From NCBI GenBank assembly GCA_963210315.1, contig OY723294.1:1-64000 (forward strand): a stretch of 64,000 bases of DNA. Direction: 5' to 3'. The DNA comes from Rhynchopus euleeides. Taxonomy: Eukaryota; Euglenozoa; Diplonemea; Diplonemida; Diplonemidae. Positions 23,934 through 32,392 of the stretch are shown piece by piece. The translations under genes were made by a program, and so were the position numbers. Positions within the stretch are counted from its first letter, which is position 1. Each line of letters starts with the position of its first letter. The notes under the pieces were generated by a model. It was not told the origin of the DNA. It did no database searches and worked only from the letters and a program-made list of their open reading frames with translations.

Positions 23934-24920
23934 ATGGACGTCGACTGGGCTTTGGTCGAGGTGCCGGCCCTCTCTATGGAGCCCGCGGCGGAGCCGATGC
24001 AGCACTGCGTGTTCCCCACATGCGCCACCGTCCATGAGGGCGGAACGGCGCACGCATGCAACGCCTGCGGACAAGCCACGACGAGGACATGTGTGCGGGC
24101 GCATCTGCACCCGAAGGCGGTGGCGGACGCCTTCGTCGCCCACATGGGCAGCGCCGGATGGGTATGCCCAATGTGCGCGTGGACGAAGATGCAGGCAGGC
24201 GGCGCGGCAGCAGCGGAGGAGGCCGCTGAAGAGGAGGACGGGCTGGGGGCGCTGCCCCAACTGGGAGCCGGTGAAGGGCTCAACATGGAGGCGCGCATGA
24301 CTCGGCTGGAGGCGAAGGTGGAGGAGCAGGCCGAGACCATCGCCGATCTGCAGAGGCAGCTGCAGGAGGCTGACGAGGGGTTGCCGGACGACTTCTCGCC
24401 ATACGCGGTCGCGACGTGGCGCCCTGGCATATGGAAGGGCGCGGTGCGGCGGCAGATCCAGGCAGAGGTGTCCCGCGTGTTCCGGGAGGCGAGCCTGCCA
24501 GCGTCGGGCACAGATGCGGGGGAATGGATGCACAGCCTCCGCAAATGCTTCGAGCACTTCGACGACGTACTAAAGCTCATGAAGATGAACACGGAGGAGG
24601 AACCCAGCCTGCTGCCCCTGCACCGCATCGTGTGCGAAATGTCGGCTCTGGCCTGCCTCACGGGGTATGTGGCACGTGCCTACTACGAGCACAAGGCGAA
24701 GAACATCCCACCCCTCACGTTCTCGGCGTCTCTGCACCAGCGGCTGGTGGGAGAGGCGAATGATGCGCAGGCGAAGGCGAACCCGCGCCGTTTGGTACCA
24801 CCGCGTGTGCAACAGGGGGCTGACCCGCGCTACACGCCGTACCCCACCGGGAAGACGGGAAAGGGGGCGGAGCAGAGGGCAGTGGGAAAGGGGTCGAAAG
24901 GGCCCCGCGGGGGACAGTGA
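23934..24920 (+). CDS. Gag-like ORF1 of the YR retroelement
   Basis: An open frame of 328 residues. Near the N-terminus is a Cys/His cluster (HACNACGQATTRTC, later WVCPMCAW) that resembles a PHD/RING-type zinc-binding module. A coiled-coil stretch follows (LEAKVEEQAETIADLQRQL). The C-terminal 60 residues are rich in Pro, Arg, Lys and Gly. Its place before the recombinase matches the gag-like first frame of VIPER-type elements. The assignment is by position and composition, not by sequence similarity. Confidence 0.6.
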   Translation: MDVDWALVEVPALSMEPAAEPMQHCVFPTCATVHEGGTAHACNACGQATTRTCVRAHLHPKAVADAFVAHMGSAGWVCPMCAWTKMQAGGAAAAEEAAEEEDGLGALPQLGAGEGLNMEARMTRLEAKVEEQAETIADLQRQLQEADEGLPDDFSPYAVATWRPGIWKGAVRRQIQAEVSRVFREASLPASGTDAGEWMHSLRKCFEHFDDVLKLMKMNTEEEPSLLPLHRIVCEMSALACLTGYVARAYYEHKAKNIPPLTFSASLHQRLVGEANDAQAKANPRRLVPPRVQQGADPRYTPYPTGKTGKGAEQRAVGKGSKGPRGGQ

Positions 24921-27859
24921 CTCCAGCAGACCACCCACCCAGGAACCAGCCCAACGCCGCCCACACCATCCCCGTACGAGTTCATCCTGAAAGAAAAGAA
25001 GCAAACCAACAAGGGCCGCCCCCGCATCAAGCAACAACCACTGTCGAGCGAGATGAGGCTGATCATCATGGAGGCCACGCAGGAGGCTTTGGGGAACGCA
25101 CTGTCGAGTTCATACTGGACGGCTCTGCGCAGGAGCTACGAGAGGTACCGCGAGTTCAGAGAGGAGTGGTGCAGGGGGGAGGGCCGCACACTACGACACG
25201 AGGAGGGGATCACCCTGTGGATCACGCATCTGCGGCTCAACGGATTGTCCGCCCCATCGGCACTGCAGTACTTGGGCAACATCATCGCGAGCCTGCGCCG
25301 CTTCGAGTCGTGGGAACAGGAAGGACACGTGCTACGGGACTTCAAGCGAAGCTTGTGCCGCAGCGGAGCATTGAAGCCAGCACAACAGGCGCACCCCGCG
25401 ACTCAAGAACAGGCAGCACAGGCAGTGACTCAGGAACCGCGGCCGCTGGTGCGTCTGGCCGTAGCGATGATGTGGCACGGGGCGGCGAGAGCGTCGGATG
25501 TGCAACGACTGTCAACGCGGGACATCCAGACGGAAGCGAAGTCAGACCAGATCACCATCGTGTGGACCACCACGAAGTCGGACCCCTTCCAGCTGGGGAA
25601 GACAACGGGTATGTCACTGCCACCGGAGATGCTGAAGATCCTGCGGAGCCGTATGAAAGAGCTAAAGACAGAAGGGAACCTGTTTCCCCCGAGCGTGACA
25701 TACCGATGCATCGCGGCGGCGGTGAAAAGGGTGGATGCCCAATTGACGCCGCACTCCCTCCGGAGGGGGGCCCTCCACCATCTGGCACGCAACGGGGTGC
25801 CAGTCGAGAAGCTGATGATGCTGTCGCGACATGCGACCCCCGACGCGGTGTTTCGATACATACCAGCAGCAACGACACAGCGTGTGGCAGACACAGCGGC
25901 ACTGTCCAAAGAACTGGCCAAGAGCGCGTGAGACACAGGGGACCAGAGTTTAGCACACATTTCCCGTACAAAAGGAGGAGAGACATCACACGTGAACTAC
26001 GACGGTATGACTACCCGACAGGGGGCGGCGCAGCAGGGGTCGGTGGAGGAAAGGACGGCACCGGCGCGGGGCCCGGGCCGACTCACAACGATGACGCGGC
26101 ACGCGCAGGGGACCCAGCCGCACAGCCGAGAGAGCGCCCAAAGGCATACCACAGGCCTCAGCTCTCCATCCAAGTATACCAACCTCCTGAAGAAACCGAC
26201 AGCTCCGACGACACGACGGACACCGACTCGGAACACGGACCGGGCATAGACGCCGATCTATACGGGGAGAGTGTCGGCGTGCACCACAAAGGACATATCG
26301 TGCGACCTGCCCATGAAAGGCAAGACCCATCTGAAGATGACCGCCTTGCTCCGATCTGCGACACGCGCCTCAACCTGGCGCGACTCCGCGAGCTGGACTC
26401 CAACGAGGAACTGCGAGGCGTGTTGGACCTCATTACAGACCCCGAAGCCTTCAGGAATGCGTTGCTCCCCGGAGCACGCGACCACTTCAGAAACAAGTGG
26501 AGGATGATATCACGCCATACATTGAAACATGTCGACGACCTCATCGCCTACGGCGTTATCGCTATAGCCTGTACTCATGCGATACTCACCTTACCAGCCT
26601 TTACCGTGCCGAAGAAGTCAGGGGGGACACGCTTCATCGTCGACGCACGTACTCTGAACTCGTACATGGCGCGACCGCCAGACATGAGATTGGACGACAT
26701 CCTGGAGGTGACGCGCCGTATCGCTGAGTCAACTTGGGTTGTGCTCGCTGACGCGAGGAGCTGGTTCTACCAGTTTCCGGTGGAGGAGGAGATCCAGCGC
26801 TACTTCGGGATCCGTTTCGGGGACAAGCGGGACGAATTTGTGCCAGCGTTTCTGTCGGTGATGTGCATGGGGTGGTCACACTCACCAGCAATTGCCAACC
26901 GGAGTGCGAGGGTGCTCCTCCCTCCAAGAGACGGCATCGTCTGGATAGACAATTTCGTGGTCACAGCCGAGACACTGGACGAGGTGCAGGCGAAGTACAG
27001 GGTCTTCCGCGAAAGGTGCGACTACGTCAACGCGACCCTGAACCTCGACGATGCCGACCACGGGATGCCGACGCAACGTTTCTGCACGTTCGGGATCCAG
27101 TTTGACCTGGTGGAGCATAGATTCCGCATGGACCCTGCATGGGTGGCGAAGGTGGCACAGCGGGAGGAGCTGGCGGAGACGTTGGAGGGAACAACAACGC
27201 CGCGGAGGGCCTTCCGCATCTTCGGATCCATCGTCTGGCAGTCATACGTCATGCGCGCGCCACTGTGTTTCGCCCCCGCAATCCTCTCTTTCATCCGGCG
27301 CATAGGACGCCGGGCGCACGACAACAACGCGGCGTGGGATGTCAACACACGAGTGCCGAACTCAGTGATCCGGGAGACAGCAGCACGGATGGAGTTCATG
27401 CGCGATAACAATTGGCACCACCAGGCAGACCCAACATCGCGGGCAACGCTGTGGTCCGACGCGTCATCGACGGAGTGGGCGGCGATACTCGAACTGGGAG
27501 AGGAGACGGTCACACAAGGGGTGTTCACCGGGGCAGATCGGGATGCGCACATCTTCCTGAAGGAGGCCTTCGCCGTGTGGCAAGGGCTACGCATCATCAA
27601 CTCACAGGACATCGCTGTGACGTGCAACATCGACAACCTCCCCCTAGTATTTTGCATGCGGCGAGGGCACTGCGCGAACCACAGAGGCAACCTGCTACTG
27701 CAGCGCATATTCCTCGTGGCACGAACGAAGCGACTGCGGCTCAACCCCCAGTGGGTGCCAACCGACGAGCAGCGGGCTGACACCTACACGCGCGGAACAC
27801 GAGCCGAACGGGCAATCCGCCTCGAGCCAGCACATATACCAACACGCAGCACCACGTAA
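24917..27859 (+). CDS. Reverse transcriptase / RNase H ORF3 of the YR retroelement
   Basis: An open frame of 980 codons. The first third overlaps the recombinase frame and may not be translated as such. Reverse transcriptase lies at about 26350-27110 (AFTVPKKSGGTRFIVDARTL, then WFYQFPVEEE, then GIVWIDNFVVTAE). RNase H lies at about 27450-27800 (TLWSDASSTEWAAIL). The RT-RNase H order and the absence of a protease or DDE integrase fit DIRS-order elements. Confidence 0.82.
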   Translation: MTPADHPPRNQPNAAHTIPVRVHPERKEANQQGPPPHQATTTVERDEADHHGGHAGGFGERTVEFILDGSAQELREVPRVQRGVVQGGGPHTTTRGGDHPVDHASAAQRIVRPIGTAVLGQHHREPAPLRVVGTGRTRATGLQAKLVPQRSIEASTTGAPRDSRTGSTGSDSGTAAAGASGRSDDVARGGESVGCATTVNAGHPDGSEVRPDHHRVDHHEVGPLPAGEDNGYVTATGDAEDPAEPYERAKDRREPVSPERDIPMHRGGGEKGGCPIDAALPPEGGPPPSGTQRGASREADDAVATCDPRRGVSIHTSSNDTACGRHSGTVQRTGQERVRHRGPEFSTHFPYKRRRDITRELRRYDYPTGGGAAGVGGGKDGTGAGPGPTHNDDAARAGDPAAQPRERPKAYHRPQLSIQVYQPPEETDSSDDTTDTDSEHGPGIDADLYGESVGVHHKGHIVRPAHERQDPSEDDRLAPICDTRLNLARLRELDSNEELRGVLDLITDPEAFRNALLPGARDHFRNKWRMISRHTLKHVDDLIAYGVIAIACTHAILTLPAFTVPKKSGGTRFIVDARTLNSYMARPPDMRLDDILEVTRRIAESTWVVLADARSWFYQFPVEEEIQRYFGIRFGDKRDEFVPAFLSVMCMGWSHSPAIANRSARVLLPPRDGIVWIDNFVVTAETLDEVQAKYRVFRERCDYVNATLNLDDADHGMPTQRFCTFGIQFDLVEHRFRMDPAWVAKVAQREELAETLEGTTTPRRAFRIFGSIVWQSYVMRAPLCFAPAILSFIRRIGRRAHDNNAAWDVNTRVPNSVIRETAARMEFMRDNNWHHQADPTSRATLWSDASSTEWAAILELGEETVTQGVFTGADRDAHIFLKEAFAVWQGLRIINSQDIAVTCNIDNLPLVFCMRRGHCANHRGNLLLQRIFLVARTKRLRLNPQWVPTDEQRADTYTRGTRAERAIRLEPAHIPTRSTT
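25053..25931 (+). CDS. Tyrosine recombinase ORF2 of the YR retroelement
   Basis: An open frame of 292 residues. An N-terminal SAM-like DNA-binding part (about 15-110) is followed by the catalytic fold: an Arg in HGAARASDVQRL, then TPHSLRRGALHHLARNGV, then SRHATPDAVFRYI with the Tyr nucleophile. This is the recombinase of DIRS-order retroelements, which use it instead of a DDE integrase. It overlaps the long third frame throughout. Confidence 0.85.
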   Translation: MRLIIMEATQEALGNALSSSYWTALRRSYERYREFREEWCRGEGRTLRHEEGITLWITHLRLNGLSAPSALQYLGNIIASLRRFESWEQEGHVLRDFKRSLCRSGALKPAQQAHPATQEQAAQAVTQEPRPLVRLAVAMMWHGAARASDVQRLSTRDIQTEAKSDQITIVWTTTKSDPFQLGKTTGMSLPPEMLKILRSRMKELKTEGNLFPPSVTYRCIAAAVKRVDAQLTPHSLRRGALHHLARNGVPVEKLMMLSRHATPDAVFRYIPAATTQRVADTAALSKELAKSA

Positions 27860-27930
27860 CCCGCACTCGGCACCGTATGATTACATGACCAACCGGTGCA
27901 CGAGCACGTCCCTCCGGAAGAGGGTCCTGG

Positions 27931-28171
27931 GTGTGGAAGCGTCAACGCATCAAACGAAGTATCAACAGTAGAGAAAGAGCGGCAGAGTTGAAGTGACACT
28001 TTTTACGCACACGACTTTCGCGCGGAAAGTGTCATTCAGCTCTGCCAAACGTGCTCTACACACCACCCCCTTCATCAGGCAAGTGGGTTTGTAAGTGTGT
28101 GTGGAAGCGTCAACGCATCAAACGAAGTATCAACAGTAGAGAAAGAGCGGCAGAGTTGAAGTGACACTTTT
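27931..28171 (+). repeat. Right B1-A2-B2 repeat cluster of the YR retroelement
   Basis: B1 (27931-28003) starts GTGTGGAAGCGTCAACGCAT and ends AAGTGACACTTTT. A2 (28000-28118) is the copy of the left-end repeat. B2 (28099-28171) repeats B1. The start of B overlaps the end of A (GTGTGGAAGCGTCAACGCAT), so A and B share a 20-bp core that could be the recombination site (inference). Confidence 0.85.
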
Positions 28172-28345
28172 CAGGTTAGATCACGCCCATGCAAGTGACG
28201 TTGCGTGGTCTGATTGCTGCTTACACGGCACCGACATGCAGTGCTGATTCTGTTCGGCGGGGGGCATGTTACGTTTGTATTTCTGTGGGTGCCAGCAGCA
28301 CCCAGTGACACCACCTGAACCATCTTTTAATCAGCACAGAAGAAG
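28172..28345. other. Spacer between the YR retroelement and the next TIR element
   Basis: Unique sequence of about 170 bp. No gene or motif could be supported. Confidence 0.4.
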
Positions 28346-28787
28346 TACACGGTGGACTCCAGCGGCCCTAGCGGGAGTCTGGGAGCGGGAGTCTGAGCGG
28401 GTGTCAAAGACTCCCGCTAGCGGGAGTCTATACTCCCGCTAGGGGGAGTCTGACTCCCCCTAGCGGGAGTCTTTTCACCTATTTTCATCCATTTTTCCCA
28501 TGATATAGTTACAGTCTACTGGCGTGGGGGGTAAAATCATGCGGGGGGAAGGTGGAAGAGGGATGGGGAGGGGCTTGTTTTGCTTCTGTCAGTTTCCCCG
28601 GACTCTGGACTACCTACCTATCCTCCTGGTAGCGGCTGCACCTGCGGAGGTGAGCGGTTAGAATTTGAGGTGTCAAAGTGCGGCCATCGCCTGTCGTAGT
28701 TGTGTTACACCTTGGGCAAGACAAGCCATCCTGCAGGCCTCATCTTCTTCGTCAGAACTGTCATCCCCCTCCTGCTGTGCGCGTTGA

Positions 28788-29810
28788 TCAAGCGTGCTCA
28801 AAGTCGCCTCGGATGACACGAATGGTGTGAAAGTCGCCCCCAGCGGGATTGGCATTTTGCACAAGCAGAGCGGCAAAATTGCGGTGTCCTTCGGGGAACC
28901 GGAACAGGAAGTAGGGCGCGCTGATGGGTTCAACGAAGTCCTGTGTGTTGCAGTGCACAAACCCCTTCTGCAGCTGTGTCAACTGTGTGCAAAGAACATA
29001 CACAGCCAATCTATGAGCGTGTCGGGTGTGCAGACACGGACACAGAATGACTTCTCTATACCCGAGGATCCCGTCCTGCGACAGGTGCGCAACCTTCCAA
29101 GGCATGCCCGATTCGCGCCGCTTCTCTTCTGCCATCGCAAGATCTCTCTCGTAAGTTGCGGAGCTGGCGATTGTAACGGCATCTTTCTTGCGATGTCCGT
29201 TCTCTGCTTCTTCAAATTCGTCGTTGTTCTGCAGAGGCACTGCATCTTCTGGAGCCCACCAATGATGGAGACTGTGTACGTAGGCATTGCGCGTTGATCC
29301 CTTTTCGGCATGCTCCATCAACCAGTGAAATATATGCCCTGAGATCCGAGCACGCAAGAAGGGAATCCGGGCTGACTCATCCTTGCATCCCCAGAAGCGC
29401 CAGGGGATGTCTGCATACCGGAAATGCATGAGGTCTGCAAGGGAGACAAAGAGGTAGCGGAACAAGCCCTTGTAGGTGTGTCCTGTGACAGGCAAGCACG
29501 ACCTTCCGGAACTGAGCACCTGTCCCATGCTGCGACACATTCAGTGCAAGGTTTGTACAGGTCTTGTCGAATATTTTTTTGTTGTCTCATCCAGTACCCT
29601 GATCAGCCGCATGGCGAGCCCCTTGCAGTCATGGAGTGCTGGGGTGACGTAGCGGGCATTGGGAAGCACACCTGCCAAGAGGGAGGGGTAGCCAGCCTCT
29701 TTCATCTCAGAGAGAGTCAGGTGCGGGTATCGATGCACCTGTTGATACCAGCGTTCTTCTGGGATGTCGCACAGTGAGCATCGGTGCCCTCGCCCCCCGC
29801 ATCGCCTCAT
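28788..29810 (-). CDS. Two adjacent unrecognised open frames inside the TIR element
   Basis: Frames of 89 residues (29810-29541) and 250 residues (29540-28788) follow each other on the minus strand. The first has a Cys pair (RCSLCDIPEERWYQQ) and a PNARYVTPALHDC motif. The second includes DLMHFRYADIPWRFWGCKDE and a Glu/Lys-rich middle. I recognise no family. Position between the inverted ends suggests that they belong to the element and could be remnants of its transposase (inference). Confidence 0.35.
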
Positions 29811-30075
29811 TGTTGCCCACTGCTGATCTATACTCCCGCTAGCGGGAGTTGGACTCCCCCTAGTTGAGACTCCCGAAAAGGGTTAAACCCGGTAGTGGTA
29901 CCCTACCCCCGCTGGAGTCCACCGTGCAAGGCCGGATCAGCCCACGGGTGGGTTTGAGGAAGAAATCTGGGGGGGCAAATTTTGCTGCGACTTCCGGTTT
30001 CACCCGGCCGAACTCCAGCATCTATCCAGACCCACGGTGCCAAGCCGTTCGCCCGTGTCGCGATCATTCGCGGCT

Positions 30076-30456
30076 TCAGGCTGCCCCCGACGACACGTTT
30101 GTATCCTGCACCTTGCCATACTTCGCCTCCACCTTGTATATGACGGAGATCGCCCTCCTTCCGCATCGTTGCGACTTCCCTGACAGCGAACTTATCCATG
30201 TCAGGGAAGACATGGCGATGATTGCGTTGGCCACCTGGGTGCTGTGCTTGGGGAGCTCCTTGCTCAACACCGTTGCTAGGAGCCTTCTAATGGATCCCAG
30301 TGTCAGCACACTGCCCCCTTTTTTAACAAGGAAGGCCGTGCAAAAATCATGCACAATGTTCGTCGCCTCCGCAGCCTCGGGACTCTCTGCGCTCTTCTTC
30401 TTCTTAATCGACTTTGCCGCCGGCTTCGCTGCCGGCTTCGTTGTCGTCTTCCCCAT
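30076..30456 (-). CDS. Histone-fold (H2B-like) protein, apparently permuted, within the TIR element
   Basis: 126 residues from the ATG at 30456. A Lys/Ala/Pro tail (TTTKPAAKPAAKSIKKKK) is followed by a region that resembles helices 2 and 3 of H2B: ATNIVHDFCTAFLV, then LTLGSIRRLLATVLSKELPK, where canonical H2B has [20 protein letters not shown]. The segment that resembles H2B helix 1, AISVIYKVEAKYG then DTNVSSGA (compare YVYKVLKQVHPDTGISSKA), lies after it instead of before. This is either a circular permutation or a tandem copy cut short. A possible 5' splice site GTATGG near the end leaves the C-terminus uncertain. The similarity was judged by eye. Confidence 0.45.
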   Translation of the reverse strand: MGKTTTKPAAKPAAKSIKKKKSAESPEAAEATNIVHDFCTAFLVKKGGSVLTLGSIRRLLATVLSKELPKHSTQVANAIIAMSSLTWISSLSGKSQRCGRRAISVIYKVEAKYGKVQDTNVSSGAA

Positions 30457-30833
30457 TTTTGTGAATCAGGTCTGCGAGCTGGGATAGGTGGAAACGTCCG
30501 TTTCGTTTGGTGTGGCTGTACTTCAGTGACGAGTGCCACGTTGCATAGGTATCATGGGAAAAATGAGTGAAAATAGGTGAAAAGACTCCCGCTAGGGGGA
30601 GTCAGACTCCCCCTAGCGGGAGTATAGACTCCCGCTAGCGGGAGTCTATACTCCCGCTAGCGGGAGTTGGACTCCCCCTAGTTGAGACTCCCGAAAAGGG
30701 TTACCCTACCCCCGCTGGAGTCCACCGTGTACTGAGGAAGAATGGTTGAATTGGGATTTTTGAACTGGTTTGGACGCCGAACCCAGGATACGAACTGCAC
30801 AGACACAGACGCAGACACAGAGGCAGGGCCATC

Positions 30834-32099
30834 TTACGTACTTGTCGGGTTCCGGAACCCGGAACGAGGCTCTTGGCGGATGCGAGCCGACTGAGGGTAC
30901 GTCGGTGGCTCGCTCGGAATGTTCGCCCTGGCAGAGCGGTGCAGACCCAGAGCGCCGGACCAAACAATAATCATTACTTGCACAGAAGGTTCGCAACACA
31001 ACATACTGGTCTGCACAAAGCATACACGCCACTGGTCTGGAACTACATTACACAACATCGTGAAATACAACTGGTTCCGCGCAGGATCCGTTCCTGGAAA
31101 ACGAAGAGAGAAACAAGAGAGCCGATATTCGTTGCCACTGCTCAGGAACTGTAGAACACAGTTCCAAATGAACTTTTCGCGCACTTGCAGAGGAACTTCG
31201 CTGGCAACGATCACACGGGATACCCCATGGTTAGGAATAGCCTGCCTCACATGTGCCACTGTCCACCCAACCGACGGATCACCAGACGGAACATCGGGCG
31301 AACGAGCAACAAGAACCTTGCTGTGCAACCAGCAAATGAAATCAGTAAAACACATCGCCTCTCTTGAAGGGGCTTCGCTCTGAGTGCAGAAAGGGGCCTG
31401 CTCACAAGCTAGGTGGCACAGTTCTGCCACAGAACGAAGCCTTGGGATCTCGTGAGTATCACACTTGCTTGCCAGCCGTTGTTGCGGATTCTGGATTCTG
31501 TTGTGAGCCTCTCTCGCGCAGGGCGAAGGACACACACCTGGGCAAGACTGACGAAGAGACCCCATCCCACTGGGCCTCTCCCTGCAGAGATGAACATGCG
31601 TTGACCCTTGTTCAGGAACAGGCGCTGGATGGCCGGTGTGCGACCATGCCTGCAGGTGTACGTGGTTCGTTGTGCTACGGAGGCGCTCTGCACAACCTGA
31701 ACACACATCATCCTGACTGGGTGGTGAGGCATTTTCATTGATTCCCTTCGATCGTGTGTGGCTTGTGGGCCACACAGCTCTGTGAAAGACGTTCCCGCCA
31801 TTTCCAAGAGTTACATTCAACGATCTTCTACTTTGGTTTCTGGATGAGTCTGACTGAAGCGGCAAGAGGGAAACCGTAGGCCGCCAGAACATTAACGGAG
31901 AGCTCAAGAGATAATGATGTGCAGGGCATCGACAGTCACAAAGGGCAGTAAAATAAACATGAGAGGCAATTGGGCAAGGATAAACGGGCGGCATCGTGTT
32001 AGGCAGACGTCGAGCGGTTCGTTGCAACAAGGTGGTCAGAATCACAAGAAGGCTGATCACTGCGGGCTGCAGGCAACATGGCAGACAACTGCCACACAT
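30834..32099 (-). CDS. Unrecognised long open frame between the TIR element and the kinase gene
   Basis: An open minus-strand frame of 421 codons that I do not recognise. It is rich in Cys, Arg, Ser and Pro, starts without a clear context and has no visible domain. The stretch 31100-31370 reads more protein-like (TDFICWLHSKVLVARSPDV, SRVIVASEVPLQVREKF). It may be chance, a decayed gene or a fast-evolving one. The strand agrees with the host cluster. Confidence 0.2.
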   Translation of the reverse strand: MCGSCLPCCLQPAVISLLVILTTLLQRTARRLPNTMPPVYPCPIASHVYFTALCDCRCPAHHYLLSSPLMFWRPTVSLLPLQSDSSRNQSRRSLNVTLGNGGNVFHRAVWPTSHTRSKGINENASPPSQDDVCSGCAERLRSTTNHVHLQAWSHTGHPAPVPEQGSTHVHLCRERPSGMGSLRQSCPGVCPSPCAREAHNRIQNPQQRLASKCDTHEIPRLRSVAELCHLACEQAPFCTQSEAPSREAMCFTDFICWLHSKVLVARSPDVPSGDPSVGWTVAHVRQAIPNHGVSRVIVASEVPLQVREKFIWNCVLQFLSSGNEYRLSCFSLRFPGTDPARNQLYFTMLCNVVPDQWRVCFVQTSMLCCEPSVQVMIIVWSGALGLHRSARANIPSEPPTYPQSARIRQEPRSGFRNPTST

Positions 32100-32392
32100 C
32101 CGAGCGAGCGAAACCAGGCAGTTTTCACGCGTTTCTGTTCAGAAACGATATCATTCCCCCTTGGCGAGTGGAGGCCCCCCAACTATGCACAAAACAGAAC
32201 GAACTACATATGGGTTTAACCCCAGAAAGGAATCCGCGAGCAGAGGTCGGGCGCTGCTCGCTTCTTCATTTCTACTTGAGCTCGCAGGCTGCGGTGTTGC
32301 ACAGCGTTCGCGCTAAGCAAACGACAGGCAATGCCACGGACTGCAGAGAATCGCATAGGGGCGGCTGTGGAGGTCATCTAACTCGGCGATTG
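32100..32392. other. 3' flank of the kinase gene
   Basis: No gene or repeat could be supported. It would hold the kinase 3' UTR. Confidence 0.4.

Larger units (their letters stand above)
23297..28171 (+). mobile_element. VIPER/Ngaro-type tyrosine-recombinase retrotransposon (DIRS order)
   Basis: About 4.9 kb, looks whole. It has the split direct repeats that define Ngaro/VIPER-type elements: A1 at 23297-23412 on the left and B1-A2-B2 on the right (B1 27931-28003, A2 28000-28118, B2 28099-28171). A1 equals A2 and B1 equals B2 by eye, which indicates a young insertion. Three plus-strand frames follow in the order gag-like, tyrosine recombinase, reverse transcriptase/RNase H, as in VIPER of Trypanosoma cruzi. 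It lies between host genes and opposite to their direction. Confidence 0.88.
28346..30735. mobile_element. TIR element with subterminal 18-bp palindromes
   Basis: The ends are inverted copies of AGTACACGGTGGACTCCAGC (left 28346, right ending at about 30735). Just inside both ends lie clusters of the perfect palindrome ACTCCCGCTAGCGGGAGT and its relative ACTCCCCCTAGGGGGAGT (28360-28470 and 30585-30690), then an inverted match around TTTTCACCTATTTTC. A second right-end-type copy stands at about 29830-29926, so two elements may be nested or one may be rearranged. The frames inside run on the minus strand. I cannot place it in a transposon superfamily. Confidence 0.75.
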
